Assembly (NCBI GenBank): GCA_005881275.1
Contig: VBEF01000017.1
Coordinates: forward strand, 23,987-87,986
Source of the DNA: Chloroflexota bacterium
GTDB taxonomy: Bacteria > Chloroflexota > Dormibacteria > Dormibacterales > Dormibacteraceae
DNA: 64,000 nt
Direction of reading: 5' to 3'
Positions 49,034-56,349 of the stretch are shown here, in pieces. The position numbers and the translations under genes were made by a program. The notes under the pieces were generated by a model that worked only from the letters and a program-made list of their open reading frames with translations, did no database searches and was not told the origin of the DNA. Numbering within the stretch: the first letter of the stretch is position 1; the number at the start of each line of letters is the position of its first letter.

Positions 49034-49969
49034 CATCTCGGCCAGTAGTCGCGCCGCCTCGCGCGCGTTCGTCGTGCCGTAGTTGGAGAAGCAGTTGTTG
49101 TAGATCACGTGTGTCTGCTTTGTCTGCCTGGCCACAGTGACGATGTTCGGCGTCCAGTCCGCAAGCTCGTCCTCGTCGTACAGGTAGCGGAACCGCTCTG
49201 ACGGCGCGATGTCCTTCTTCTCCCAGTTCTCCTTGTTGCGCCCGTGGAATCGAAACACCGCGAGCTCTTCGTTGGTCTGGATCACAACCGGAGGCACCGA
49301 GCTCTTGAAACCCTGCGGCTCATCGACCGCGACGTAAGGGATCTTGTTGTCCTCCAAGAACTTGACCGTTCGCTCGGCGTTCTTCTCGTTGAACCAGCTC
49401 CCGTGCCGGAACTCCACCGCGATGGGCAGGTCGAGACGCTGCCGGGTCTCGAGGATGAGCTCACGTGCCTCGTTCGACGGAAACACCCATTTCGGGAACT
49501 GGACGAAGACCGCGCCCAGCTTTCCTGCCTCGATCAGCGGCTCGAGCGCTTCGCGGAACTGCATGTACACCGCGTCGAGCAGCTCGGCCGGCATGTGCTT
49601 GCGATAGATGCGCTTCTTTTCCGTCAGCTCGCTGCTCAGCTCCTCTCGAATCGCTTTGGGCAGCCGAGCCACCTCCGTTGGCTGACCTGTCATCAGTGCG
49701 TGCGCTTTGATGTCGAAGACGAAGGCCCCCGGTGTGCGCTCGACCCACGACTCCGCGGTCTTCTTGTAGGGCAGCGCGTAGTACGTCGAGTCGACCTCGA
49801 CGACCGGGAACTGGCTCGCGTAGAAGCGCAGGCGCTCCTCTGCCGTGCTCGCGCCTTTCGGATAGAAGACTCCTGGCGCCGTCATCGTCGGGTCGGTCCA
49901 GCTCGCGGTGCCGAAACGCGCCTCGCCTTTGCCGACCTTGATCGGTGTTCGCCCGGCGTCGCCGCCCAC
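48995..49969 (-). CDS. DUF72 (YecE-like) family protein
   Basis: 324 residues from GTG 49969 (the track's start at 50077 gives a poor N-terminus). TIM-barrel DUF72 signatures: 'ARFGTASWTDPTM', 'YPKGASTAEERLRFYASQFPVVEVDSTYYALP', 'FVQFPKWVFPSNEA', 'AVEFRHGSWF', 'VFRFHGRNKENW' and a late 'YNNCFSNYGTTNA'. Enzymatic role unknown. The C-terminal tail 'PLRPASPDTSP' is encoded by the REP-like repeat, so the repeat has shaped the protein end. Confidence 0.88.
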   Translation of the reverse strand: MGGDAGRTPIKVGKGEARFGTASWTDPTMTAPGVFYPKGASTAEERLRFYASQFPVVEVDSTYYALPYKKTAESWVERTPGAFVFDIKAHALMTGQPTEVARLPKAIREELSSELTEKKRIYRKHMPAELLDAVYMQFREALEPLIEAGKLGAVFVQFPKWVFPSNEARELILETRQRLDLPIAVEFRHGSWFNEKNAERTVKFLEDNKIPYVAVDEPQGFKSSVPPVVIQTNEELAVFRFHGRNKENWEKKDIAPSERFRYLYDEDELADWTPNIVTVARQTKQTHVIYNNCFSNYGTTNAREAARLLAEMQPLRPASPDTSP

Positions 49970-50085
49970 TTCAGCCCGCCGGCGAGCGACCTCTACACCC
50001 GGATCATGCGCATCGGTCTTGGCCACCCGAGCTACGCCAACCACTCGGTGACGAACCTCGTGTTCAAGTGTCAACACAGGCGAGT

Positions 50086-50352
50086 CTAACGACGAGTCGA
50101 GCTCAACCTCTTTTCGAGACGCGCGGTGTACATGACGACCAGCAGGGCGAAGATAAATGTTGGTCCGACGACCATTCCACTCGGCACGCCCGCCAGCACG
50201 AGAATGGTCGCGACGACGGCCAGTCCGACCAGAAAACCCATCGCGACCATCGCCGGACGTGCCTGGCGCTTGCGCCAGGAACGGAACATCATCGCGGCCG
50301 CCAGCAGGCAGGCGACATCGAGCGCCGCGACGCGCAGATAGGCGTCGTTCAT
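50086..50352 (-). CDS. Small membrane protein, hypothetical
   Basis: 88 residues from ATG 50352; the track's start at 50433 overlaps actP and adds a charged non-homologous segment. About three hydrophobic segments ('VAALDVACLLAAAMMF', 'MVAMGFLVGLAVVATILVLAG', 'VVGPTFIFALLVVMYTARL') and a basic tail. No family recognised. It lies 49 nt downstream of the acetate symporter gene on the same strand and may be part of that transcript. Confidence 0.6.
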   Translation of the reverse strand: MNDAYLRVAALDVACLLAAAMMFRSWRKRQARPAMVAMGFLVGLAVVATILVLAGVPSGMVVGPTFIFALLVVMYTARLEKRLSSTRR

Positions 50353-50401
50353 GGCGCAGGAGGGTTGAAGGGGAGCACGACGCTCCCCTTCCGATTTCCG
50401 T

Positions 50402-52090
50402 TCATCCGGCAGCCGGGACCGGCTCCGCGCCAAGACCCGTCTGCGCGCGCACGTCGATCTCGTGGAACTTCTGCTCCGCCAGCCGGCCGGCTCCGGCCAG
50501 CTCGCCGAGGTACGTGCCGATGATCGCCAGCGCGAACCCGATGGGGATGCTGACGATGCCGACGTTTTGCAGGGGAAATGCTGGGTGCGTGTTGACCGGC
50601 ACGGTCCAGCCCGGCCCGATGGCGACGAGCCAGATCGTGACCAGGGATCCGCCGACCAGGGAGGCGACGGCGCCCCAGGTGTTGAACCGCTTCCAGAAAA
50701 GCGTGAACAGGATCGCCGGCAGATTGGCCGCCGACGCTATGACGAACGCGACACCCGCGACGAGAGCCGCGGCGTTGGCGGTGGCCCCGACGCGGGCGGC
50801 CAGCCAGATGGAGAGCAGCCCCACCAGGCCCGCCGTTATGCGCGCGACGGTGACCTGCTCACGGTCGCTTACATGTCCGTGGAGGATGTGTGTGCGGATG
50901 ACGTTGACGTAGAAGTCGTGGCTGAACGCGCCAGACGCCGCCAGCGTGAGGCCGGCCACCACCGCGAGGATGGTCGCGAACGCGACAGCCGCGATAAACG
51001 CGAGCAGGAACTCTCCGCCGGTTGTGCCGAAGAATTGGGTGCCGAGGAATTCGGCCAGGCGCGGTGCCGCCAGGTTGCTGTTCGTTTTGCAGTTCGGAGC
51101 CACTGTGGCGCAGATCTTTGCCTTGCCCACAAGGGTTGCGGCCCCGAATCCGAGGAACGTGGTCATGATGTAGAAGGATCCGATCAGACCCATCGCCCAG
51201 ACCACCGACTGACGCGCGGCCTTGGCGTTGGGCACGGTGAAGAAGCGCATCAGGATGTGAGGCAGGCCCGCTGTGCCGAGGATCAACGCCATGCCCAGCG
51301 AGACGTTGTCGAGAAGGGCAAGGTCGACGCCGAAGGCCTGCTTCTTCCCGTACTGGTAGAGGATGCCGGGGTCGGTGAAGTTCAGCCCGGTCGCCTTGTC
51401 CTTTACGCCGGCGACGGCGTCGAAGAAGCTGCCGAAGTTGAACCCGAAATGGAGCAGGACGAGAAAGCTCAGCAGGATCGCACCGCCCATGAGCAGAACG
51501 GCCTTCACGATCTGCACCCACGTCGTCGCGATCATGCCGCCGGCAATGACGTACACCATCATGAGGACGCCGACGACGGTGATCGACGGGTCGAGCTTGG
51601 TGCCGAAGATGGTCCAGTTGAACCACGGCTTGAGTGTCGAGTCGAGCGTTGGGATGAGTATCTTGATCAAGCTTCCGGCCCCGATCATCTGCGCCATCAT
51701 GTAAGACGCGCTGACGGCGACTGTCGAGAAGGCAGCGGCCGAGCGCACGGGGATCGGAGACATCCGGTACGAGAGGACGTCGGCCAGCGTGTATTTGCCC
51801 GTGTTGCGCATTGGCTCGGCGATCAGGAAGAGCACGGTCAGGTAGGCGACGAGCCACCCGACCGAGTACATGAAACCGTCGTAGCCGTTGAACGCAATCA
51901 GGCCCGCGATGCCGAGGAACGAAGCCGCGCTCATGTAGTCGCCGGAGATGGCAAGTCCGTTCTGCCATCCGGTGATGCCGCGTCCCGCGGCCCAGAACTG
52001 AACCGTGGTTCGCGTCCGTCGGGCGGCCCAGCCGGTGATCACCAGGGTGATCCCGACCACGATCAGGAAAAGAGTGAGGGTCAGGTTCAT
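50402..52090 (-). CDS. actP: Cation/acetate symporter ActP-like (SSS family)
   Basis: 562 residues with about 13 hydrophobic segments. 'FWAAGRGITGWQNGLAISGDYMSAASFLG' is the ActP start pattern, followed by 'YTLADVLSYR', 'PHILMRFFTVPNAKAARQSV' and the late 'AANLPAILFTLFWKRFN'. It imports acetate or similar short carboxylates with Na+ or H+. ATG overlaps the stop of the DUF485 gene (ATGA), the same pair arrangement as yjcH-actP. An extra extracytoplasmic loop with two cysteines ('AKICATVAPNCKTNS') is present. Confidence 0.9.
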   Translation of the reverse strand: MNLTLTLFLIVVGITLVITGWAARRTRTTVQFWAAGRGITGWQNGLAISGDYMSAASFLGIAGLIAFNGYDGFMYSVGWLVAYLTVLFLIAEPMRNTGKYTLADVLSYRMSPIPVRSAAAFSTVAVSASYMMAQMIGAGSLIKILIPTLDSTLKPWFNWTIFGTKLDPSITVVGVLMMVYVIAGGMIATTWVQIVKAVLLMGGAILLSFLVLLHFGFNFGSFFDAVAGVKDKATGLNFTDPGILYQYGKKQAFGVDLALLDNVSLGMALILGTAGLPHILMRFFTVPNAKAARQSVVWAMGLIGSFYIMTTFLGFGAATLVGKAKICATVAPNCKTNSNLAAPRLAEFLGTQFFGTTGGEFLLAFIAAVAFATILAVVAGLTLAASGAFSHDFYVNVIRTHILHGHVSDREQVTVARITAGLVGLLSIWLAARVGATANAAALVAGVAFVIASAANLPAILFTLFWKRFNTWGAVASLVGGSLVTIWLVAIGPGWTVPVNTHPAFPLQNVGIVSIPIGFALAIIGTYLGELAGAGRLAEQKFHEIDVRAQTGLGAEPVPAAG

Positions 52091-52488
52091 GGCGCCGACC
52101 TCCTTCCGCGCGCGGCTCGCTCCCGAACCTTCGCGGCCAGCGGGTCAAACAGGCTGTTCGCCCTTCGGATGTAGAACCAGGCAAGCAACCAGGCGACCAC
52201 GAACTGCGAGAGCGCAAAGAGGTAGGCGATGTTGACGTGTCCGATCACGTCGGTCCGCATGAATCCGGGAGCGAGACCATTGGCGAGCGGGAGAAGGAAG
52301 TAGTAGACAAGGAAGAACGCGGTGGCGGGAAGGACGAAGCGGATCCGCGCCCTGATGAGCCGGCGGAACTCGTCAGTTTGCTCGAGGCCTTCCCAGTAGG
52401 CGACGTCCTCGCTTGTCGCCCCAGCTTCTCGAACTTCTCCCGGACTGCTCTCCGAGGGCTGGGCAGGCAGCGGACGATCGATCTCCAT
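52087..52488 (-). CDS. DUF485 family membrane protein (YjcH-like)
   Basis: 133 residues. The track's GTG at 52494 abuts the ribosome binding site (GGGGGGAGGT), so ATG 52488 is better spaced. DUF485 pattern: 'DEFRRLIRARIRFVLPATAFFLVYYFLLPL' and 'NIAYLFALSQFVVAWLLAWFYIRRA', two membrane helices. These proteins accompany ActP-type symporters. A 30-residue acidic/proline N-terminal extension precedes the domain. Confidence 0.88.
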   Translation of the reverse strand: MEIDRPLPAQPSESSPGEVREAGATSEDVAYWEGLEQTDEFRRLIRARIRFVLPATAFFLVYYFLLPLANGLAPGFMRTDVIGHVNIAYLFALSQFVVAWLLAWFYIRRANSLFDPLAAKVRERAARGRRSAP

Positions 52489-52502
52489 GGACACCTCCCC
52501 CC

Positions 52503-52522
52503 TGGCGGGCGTGGGCCCGCCA
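52503..52522. terminator. Hairpin upstream of the DUF485-actP operon
   Basis: TGGCGGGC-GTGG-GCCCGCCA, a perfect 8-bp stem with a 4-nt loop, 15 nt before the DUF485 start and about 100 nt after the treT stop on the same strand. It could end treT transcription or be a leader structure close to the ribosome binding site. Confidence 0.5.
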
Positions 52523-52622
52523 ACATGGCCGTCAGAGGGAGGTCAGATCAAAGCAACCAGGCCCCCGAATTACACCCCCGAGTTTCGGCTTGCCCCCCCT
52601 TGGCCACCCGAACGCTCTCAGA

Positions 52623-54077
52623 TTAGACCTTCGTTCGTGCCTTGTCAGGCCCAGCGAGCACGCGCTGGACCAGCCGCGCCTGCGAGATCAGATGACAGGG
52701 CGAGATGAACTCGCGGGTGACCCTCCGCCGCGCCTCCGCGCCCAGGCGGCTCGCCCGGCTCGGATCCCCCAAGAGGCCGGCCACCGCGCGGCCGAATGCC
52801 GGCAGGTCTTTCGGGTCGTCGACGAGGACCCCGCTCCGGCCGTCTTCGATCTGGTCGCCGATGCCGCCGACGCGGCTGGCCACCACCGGCCGCCCCTTCC
52901 ACATCGCCTCCGCGACCGTGAGGCCGAATCCCTCAGCCAGGCTCTTCTGGATCACGATATCGGCGCGTCGCTGCAGCGCGTTGACGATGGCGGCGTTTTC
53001 CTCGGTGTCCTCCATAGGGAGCTGCGCGATGGCGACTCGGGATCGCACGGCCGGCGGCAGGGTGCCGCGCCTGTGCTCCAGGTCGCTCAGCATCTCCGGC
53101 TGCTCGGGATCGTCATTGACCGAGGTCGGCGCCGGGCCGGCCAGCACAAGCCAGGCGTCGGTCGCGGGCGCGATGTGCCGGGCGAACGCTTCCAGGACGC
53201 CGGCGTGGTCTTTGAGCCTGTCCCAGCGCGAGACCTGCAGCACGATCCTGGCGTCACGAGGTGGCGGCGCATGGTCCATGAGGACCGACCGCACCACGCG
53301 GCCGACGGTTCCATCGTGTCTCGTGAAGGTCGCTTCGCCGTCGGCTCCCTGCAGCATGCCGCTCGCGTGAAGGATCGCCGTCACCGAGTCAGCCGTGAGG
53401 TCCACGTTCTTGGTCGAGAACGGGTCGATGCAGGGCGAGATGATCGCGACGCGCGATTCGTCCAGCCCGTCCCATATGTATGCGCGCCGGGAGAATACAT
53501 AGGCCGACGCGGTCGCGAGATATGGGCGTAGGAACGACCACCCGTTGCGCACCACATCGTTGGCGTCGTCGACGCCGATATGGCTCCGCCAGATGACCCT
53601 GACGCCGCGAGAGTTGAGGGTTGGAATCAGCCCGGCGGTCTGAGGATCGTGAAGGATGGCGACATCACCCGGGCGCATCAGCTCAGCCAGCGCGCCCGCG
53701 TTGCGCAACGAGGCCTGCTCGTACGTCGCTTTCTCCAGATCCTCGATCTGCGCGCCGTCCGTTGTCACTCCGTGGAGCAGGTTGTGCAGCTTTTTCGTGG
53801 TCTCGAAAAACTCGCTCGAGCCCTCGATCACGAGCCACCGCTCGTCGATGCCTGCGCCGCGGTCGTATGGGATCAACGACGCAAGCAGCTCCGCGACGCC
53901 GCCCCCGCGAGCTGTCGAGTTCACGTTCCACAGCACTCGGCCCCGCAGTGAATCGGCAAGCCCCGCCGTCTCGTGCTCCAGGTCAGACCAGAGATCGCCG
54001 TCGAGCAGGGGCCGAAACCCGTCGATAGGCGCCGAGCCAACCTCGACCTGCTTGATGGCCGCCTTCACGTTCGCCAT
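52623..54077 (-). CDS. treT: Trehalose glycosyltransferring synthase-like GT4 glycosyltransferase (TreT)
   Basis: 484 residues with two Rossmann halves. TreT/trehalose phosphorylase signatures: 'VNSTARGGGVAELLASLIPY', 'RWLVIEGSSEFFETTKKLHN', 'VAILHDPQTAGLIP', 'VIWRSHIGVDDAN', then the GT4 C-terminal 'QVSRWDRLKDHAGVLEAF' and 'QKSLAEGFGLTVAEAMWKGRPVVA'. TreT makes trehalose reversibly from NDP-glucose and glucose. The trehalose-phosphorylase alternative of the same family cannot be excluded. Likely supports desiccation or osmotic tolerance. Single gene. Confidence 0.85.
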   Translation of the reverse strand: MANVKAAIKQVEVGSAPIDGFRPLLDGDLWSDLEHETAGLADSLRGRVLWNVNSTARGGGVAELLASLIPYDRGAGIDERWLVIEGSSEFFETTKKLHNLLHGVTTDGAQIEDLEKATYEQASLRNAGALAELMRPGDVAILHDPQTAGLIPTLNSRGVRVIWRSHIGVDDANDVVRNGWSFLRPYLATASAYVFSRRAYIWDGLDESRVAIISPCIDPFSTKNVDLTADSVTAILHASGMLQGADGEATFTRHDGTVGRVVRSVLMDHAPPPRDARIVLQVSRWDRLKDHAGVLEAFARHIAPATDAWLVLAGPAPTSVNDDPEQPEMLSDLEHRRGTLPPAVRSRVAIAQLPMEDTEENAAIVNALQRRADIVIQKSLAEGFGLTVAEAMWKGRPVVASRVGGIGDQIEDGRSGVLVDDPKDLPAFGRAVAGLLGDPSRASRLGAEARRRVTREFISPCHLISQARLVQRVLAGPDKARTKV

Positions 54078-54119
54078 AACTGGAAGAACGCGCCGGCGGA
54101 GGGGATACGCCCGTGTGGC

Positions 54120-54491
54120 TTAAGCCACGTTCTCGACCAGCTCGTCACCAACGATCTGCTCCGAGATCGCCTCGAGAACCCGGGTCGCGGCCGCTTCCGC
54201 GGCGGCGGGAGAAAGCCCCGCGGGCGAGCGCCCTTCGAATACGAGCCGAACTGGTTCGGTGTCGACGCGACTCGAGATGGCGCGCAACACTCCGCCGATC
54301 TGGGTTCCTGGCTTGCCGTCGTCCTGCAACACCACAGCGACGATGACCGCCCGTGCGCCCGAAATGGGGACCCCAAATACGAGGCGCTTGCTGCGGTCGA
54401 GCTCTATGGCCTGCCCGCGGTGCCGCGTGAGCCAGAGGTAGACGCGTGCCAGATCGCTTGTTCCATCCGTCTCGACTCGTATAGTGCTCAT
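54120..54491 (-). CDS. Hypothetical protein, 123 aa
   Basis: From ATG 54491 with GAGGTGAG just upstream (the track starts four codons earlier). A small mixed alpha/beta protein ('RLVFGVPISGARAVIVAVVLQDDG', then an alanine-rich helix 'SPAAAEAAATRVLEAISEQIVG'). No recognised family, signal peptide or motif. It could be a stand-alone gene downstream of nothing obvious; the divergent SDR relic lies beyond its start. A plus-strand ORF over the same DNA is less protein-like. Confidence 0.5.
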   Translation of the reverse strand: MSTIRVETDGTSDLARVYLWLTRHRGQAIELDRSKRLVFGVPISGARAVIVAVVLQDDGKPGTQIGGVLRAISSRVDTEPVRLVFEGRSPAGLSPAAAEAAATRVLEAISEQIVGDELVENVA

Positions 54492-54558
54492 CTCACCTCG
54501 CAACGCTATCGATGTCGCCAGCCGCTTCGATACGTATCCAGTAACCGAATCTGCCTAG

Positions 54559-54660
54559 CCTTTATTCGTGGCGCGCGACGCAATCGTCTGGGCGGTCGAG
54601 CTGCCTGACGGCGGGCCCACCGGAGGCTTCTTCCGCGACGGCCGGCCTGTGCCCTGGTAG
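54559..54660 (+). pseudogene. Relic of an SDR dehydrogenase gene (C-terminus only)
   Basis: A frame that opens after a TAG at 54556 reads 'VARDAIVWAVELPDGGPTG' then 'GFFRDGRPVPW' and stops. This is the characteristic C-terminal end of carbonyl-reductase-type SDR proteins (xxxW-x-LPDDGPTGGFFRDxxPIPW). Nothing of the Rossmann fold, the YxxxK site or the N-terminus is found upstream; that space is taken by the hypothetical gene. It is probably the tail left after deletion of an SDR gene. Confidence 0.65.
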
Positions 54661-54682
54661 CCCTTTTCGCCGGCGACGGGGG

Positions 54683-54711
54683 TTGATAAGCTCACTGATG
54701 GCTGTTTTATT
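54683..54711 (+). promoter_or_regulatory. Candidate promoter of the subtilase gene
   Basis: TTGATA (54683-54688), a 17-nt spacer and TTTATT (54706-54711), about 27 nt before the ATG. A G-rich Shine-Dalgarno (AGGGGGAAA) follows. No operator is obvious. Confidence 0.45.
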
Positions 54712-54737
54712 CGGGCTTTGCGTAGGGGGAAATTGGT

Positions 54738-56264
54738 ATGCGGGGAACTCTTCGTTTTGTGCGTCCGCGCTCGCTCCTGGCCGGGGCCTCGTTGATCGCG
54801 CTCGGATTTCCGGCGACCCCGGTCCACGCCGCAACGATCGGGGCGGTCGAGACGTACCTCGTGACGTACAACGCCGGCGCGTCGTCGAAGAATGCCGCGG
54901 CCCTGATCGCGGGTGCGGGCGGGCAGCTCCTCTACAACTACTCCCAGATCGGCGTGGTCATCGCAAGCTCCAACCGAAGCGACTTTGGCGCCAAGATCCG
55001 ATCGGCGGCGGGCGTCGAGGGCGCGTCGGCCACGACCGGTTTCGCGACCCACGTCAACGATGGAACGCTTGACGCTTCGGGCGTAACAGGCACTCCAACG
55101 CAGAACACTCCAGTCAGCGGCGACAGCTTGTCCTGGCGGCAGTGGGACATGACGCAGATCCACGCGTTCGAGGCGCAGTCGATAGAGAGCGGCAGCCGGG
55201 CCGTGACCGTAGGTGACATCGACACTGGCCTCGACTACACGCACCCCGACCTCGCCGCGAACGTCGATTTCGCGAACAGCGTGTCCTGCATCAACCAGGG
55301 CGTACCGGACCAGAGTCCGGCGGCGTGGAACGATGAAAACGGGCACGGCACCCACACCGCGGGCACGATCGCCGCGGCCCGCAACGGCATCGGCATCGTC
55401 GGCGTGGCGCCGAACGTCAAGGTCGCCGGGATCAGGGCCGGCAACGCCGCCGGTTTCTTCTTCCCAGAGGCGGTCGTCTGCGCATTCATGTGGGCGGGCA
55501 CGCATCCCGCGATCAAGGTCACGAACAACAGCTATTTCGCCGACCCGTGGCTGTTCAACTGCAAGAACGACCCTGGGCAGCGGGCGATCTGGAAGGCAGA
55601 ATCACGCGCGATCAAGTTCGCGATGCAGCAGGGCGTTACGGTGGTTGCGGCGGCAGGCAACGAAGCCGACGACCTCGCGCATCCGACCCAGGACGTCACA
55701 AGCCCGGATGACACGACGCCCGTAATTCGCCCTGTGGGCAACGAATGCGTCGTCATCCCGGTGGAGATTCCGGGGGTGATCGGCGTCACCGCGGACGGCA
55801 ACTTAGGAATGAAGTCCTTCTACTCCAGCTACGGAGTCGGGGCCGTGCAGGTGACGGCGCCCGGCGGCGACAGCATCCTGCAGAAGAATCCTCCGTCGAA
55901 CCCACTTGGCCGCGTGCTCTCGACGTGGCCCAGCGTCCTCGTGGGTACATGCGCCCCAGCGCGCCGAGTCTTCGAGGGATCGACGCTCTACTGCTACCAG
56001 CAGGGCACATCGATGGCCTCGCCCCACGTGGCTGGGGTCGCCGCGCTGATCGCGAGCCGTGGCATCACCGAGCCTGGGAGGGTTCAGGCGCGGATCAACA
56101 ACACCGCCGACCCGAAGGCATGCCCGTCGGCTGCTGAGGTCGTCGCGCTGTACGCGTTCTTCCCGTCTCTCTCCAATGGCGCGCCGCAGCAGTGCCAGGG
56201 CGGCGCCGGCTATAACTCGTGGTACGGCCACGGACAGGTGAACGCCCTGTCCGCCGTCAGCTAG
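54738..56264 (+). CDS. Secreted S8 (subtilisin-family) serine protease
   Basis: 508 residues. A Sec signal peptide with basic start and cleavage after 'TPVHA' is followed by an I9-like propeptide (about 40-115, 'ETYLVTYNAGASSKNAAALIAG'). Catalytic Asp in 'VGDIDTGLDYTHPDL', His in 'GHGTHTAGTIA', oxyanion Asn in 'AGNEADD' region and Ser in 'QGTSMASPHVAGVAALIA'. Several cysteines in the mature part may form disulfides. No C-terminal anchor, so it is likely released. Single gene ended by a strong hairpin. Confidence 0.92.
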   Translation: MRGTLRFVRPRSLLAGASLIALGFPATPVHAATIGAVETYLVTYNAGASSKNAAALIAGAGGQLLYNYSQIGVVIASSNRSDFGAKIRSAAGVEGASATTGFATHVNDGTLDASGVTGTPTQNTPVSGDSLSWRQWDMTQIHAFEAQSIESGSRAVTVGDIDTGLDYTHPDLAANVDFANSVSCINQGVPDQSPAAWNDENGHGTHTAGTIAAARNGIGIVGVAPNVKVAGIRAGNAAGFFFPEAVVCAFMWAGTHPAIKVTNNSYFADPWLFNCKNDPGQRAIWKAESRAIKFAMQQGVTVVAAAGNEADDLAHPTQDVTSPDDTTPVIRPVGNECVVIPVEIPGVIGVTADGNLGMKSFYSSYGVGAVQVTAPGGDSILQKNPPSNPLGRVLSTWPSVLVGTCAPARRVFEGSTLYCYQQGTSMASPHVAGVAALIASRGITEPGRVQARINNTADPKACPSAAEVVALYAFFPSLSNGAPQQCQGGAGYNSWYGHGQVNALSAVS

Positions 56265-56276
56265 AACCAGAGCGCA

Positions 56277-56301
56277 GGGCGGCCGAGCCGATCGGCCGCC
56301 C
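56277..56301 (+). terminator. Strong stem-loop after the subtilase gene
   Basis: GGGCGGCCGA-GCCGA-TCGGCCGCCC, a perfect 10-bp stem with a 5-nt loop, 13 nt after the stop. There is no T-run, but the stability and position fit a GC-type terminator that separates the protease from the LuxR ATPase gene starting at 56350. Confidence 0.65.
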
Positions 56302-56349
56302 CATTGCCCCGCTCCCGGCGGGCTGCCACGATGGTGCACTCAAGTCCAG

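Noticed and set aside
50462-52174. 570-residue plus-strand ORF antisense to actP
   Set aside because: Composition is Arg/Gly/Asp-rich without motifs, while the minus strand encodes a complete ActP with DUF485 partner.
50859-52217. 452-residue minus-strand ORF in a second frame over actP
   Set aside because: His/Arg-rich shadow of GC-rich codons; no domain pattern.
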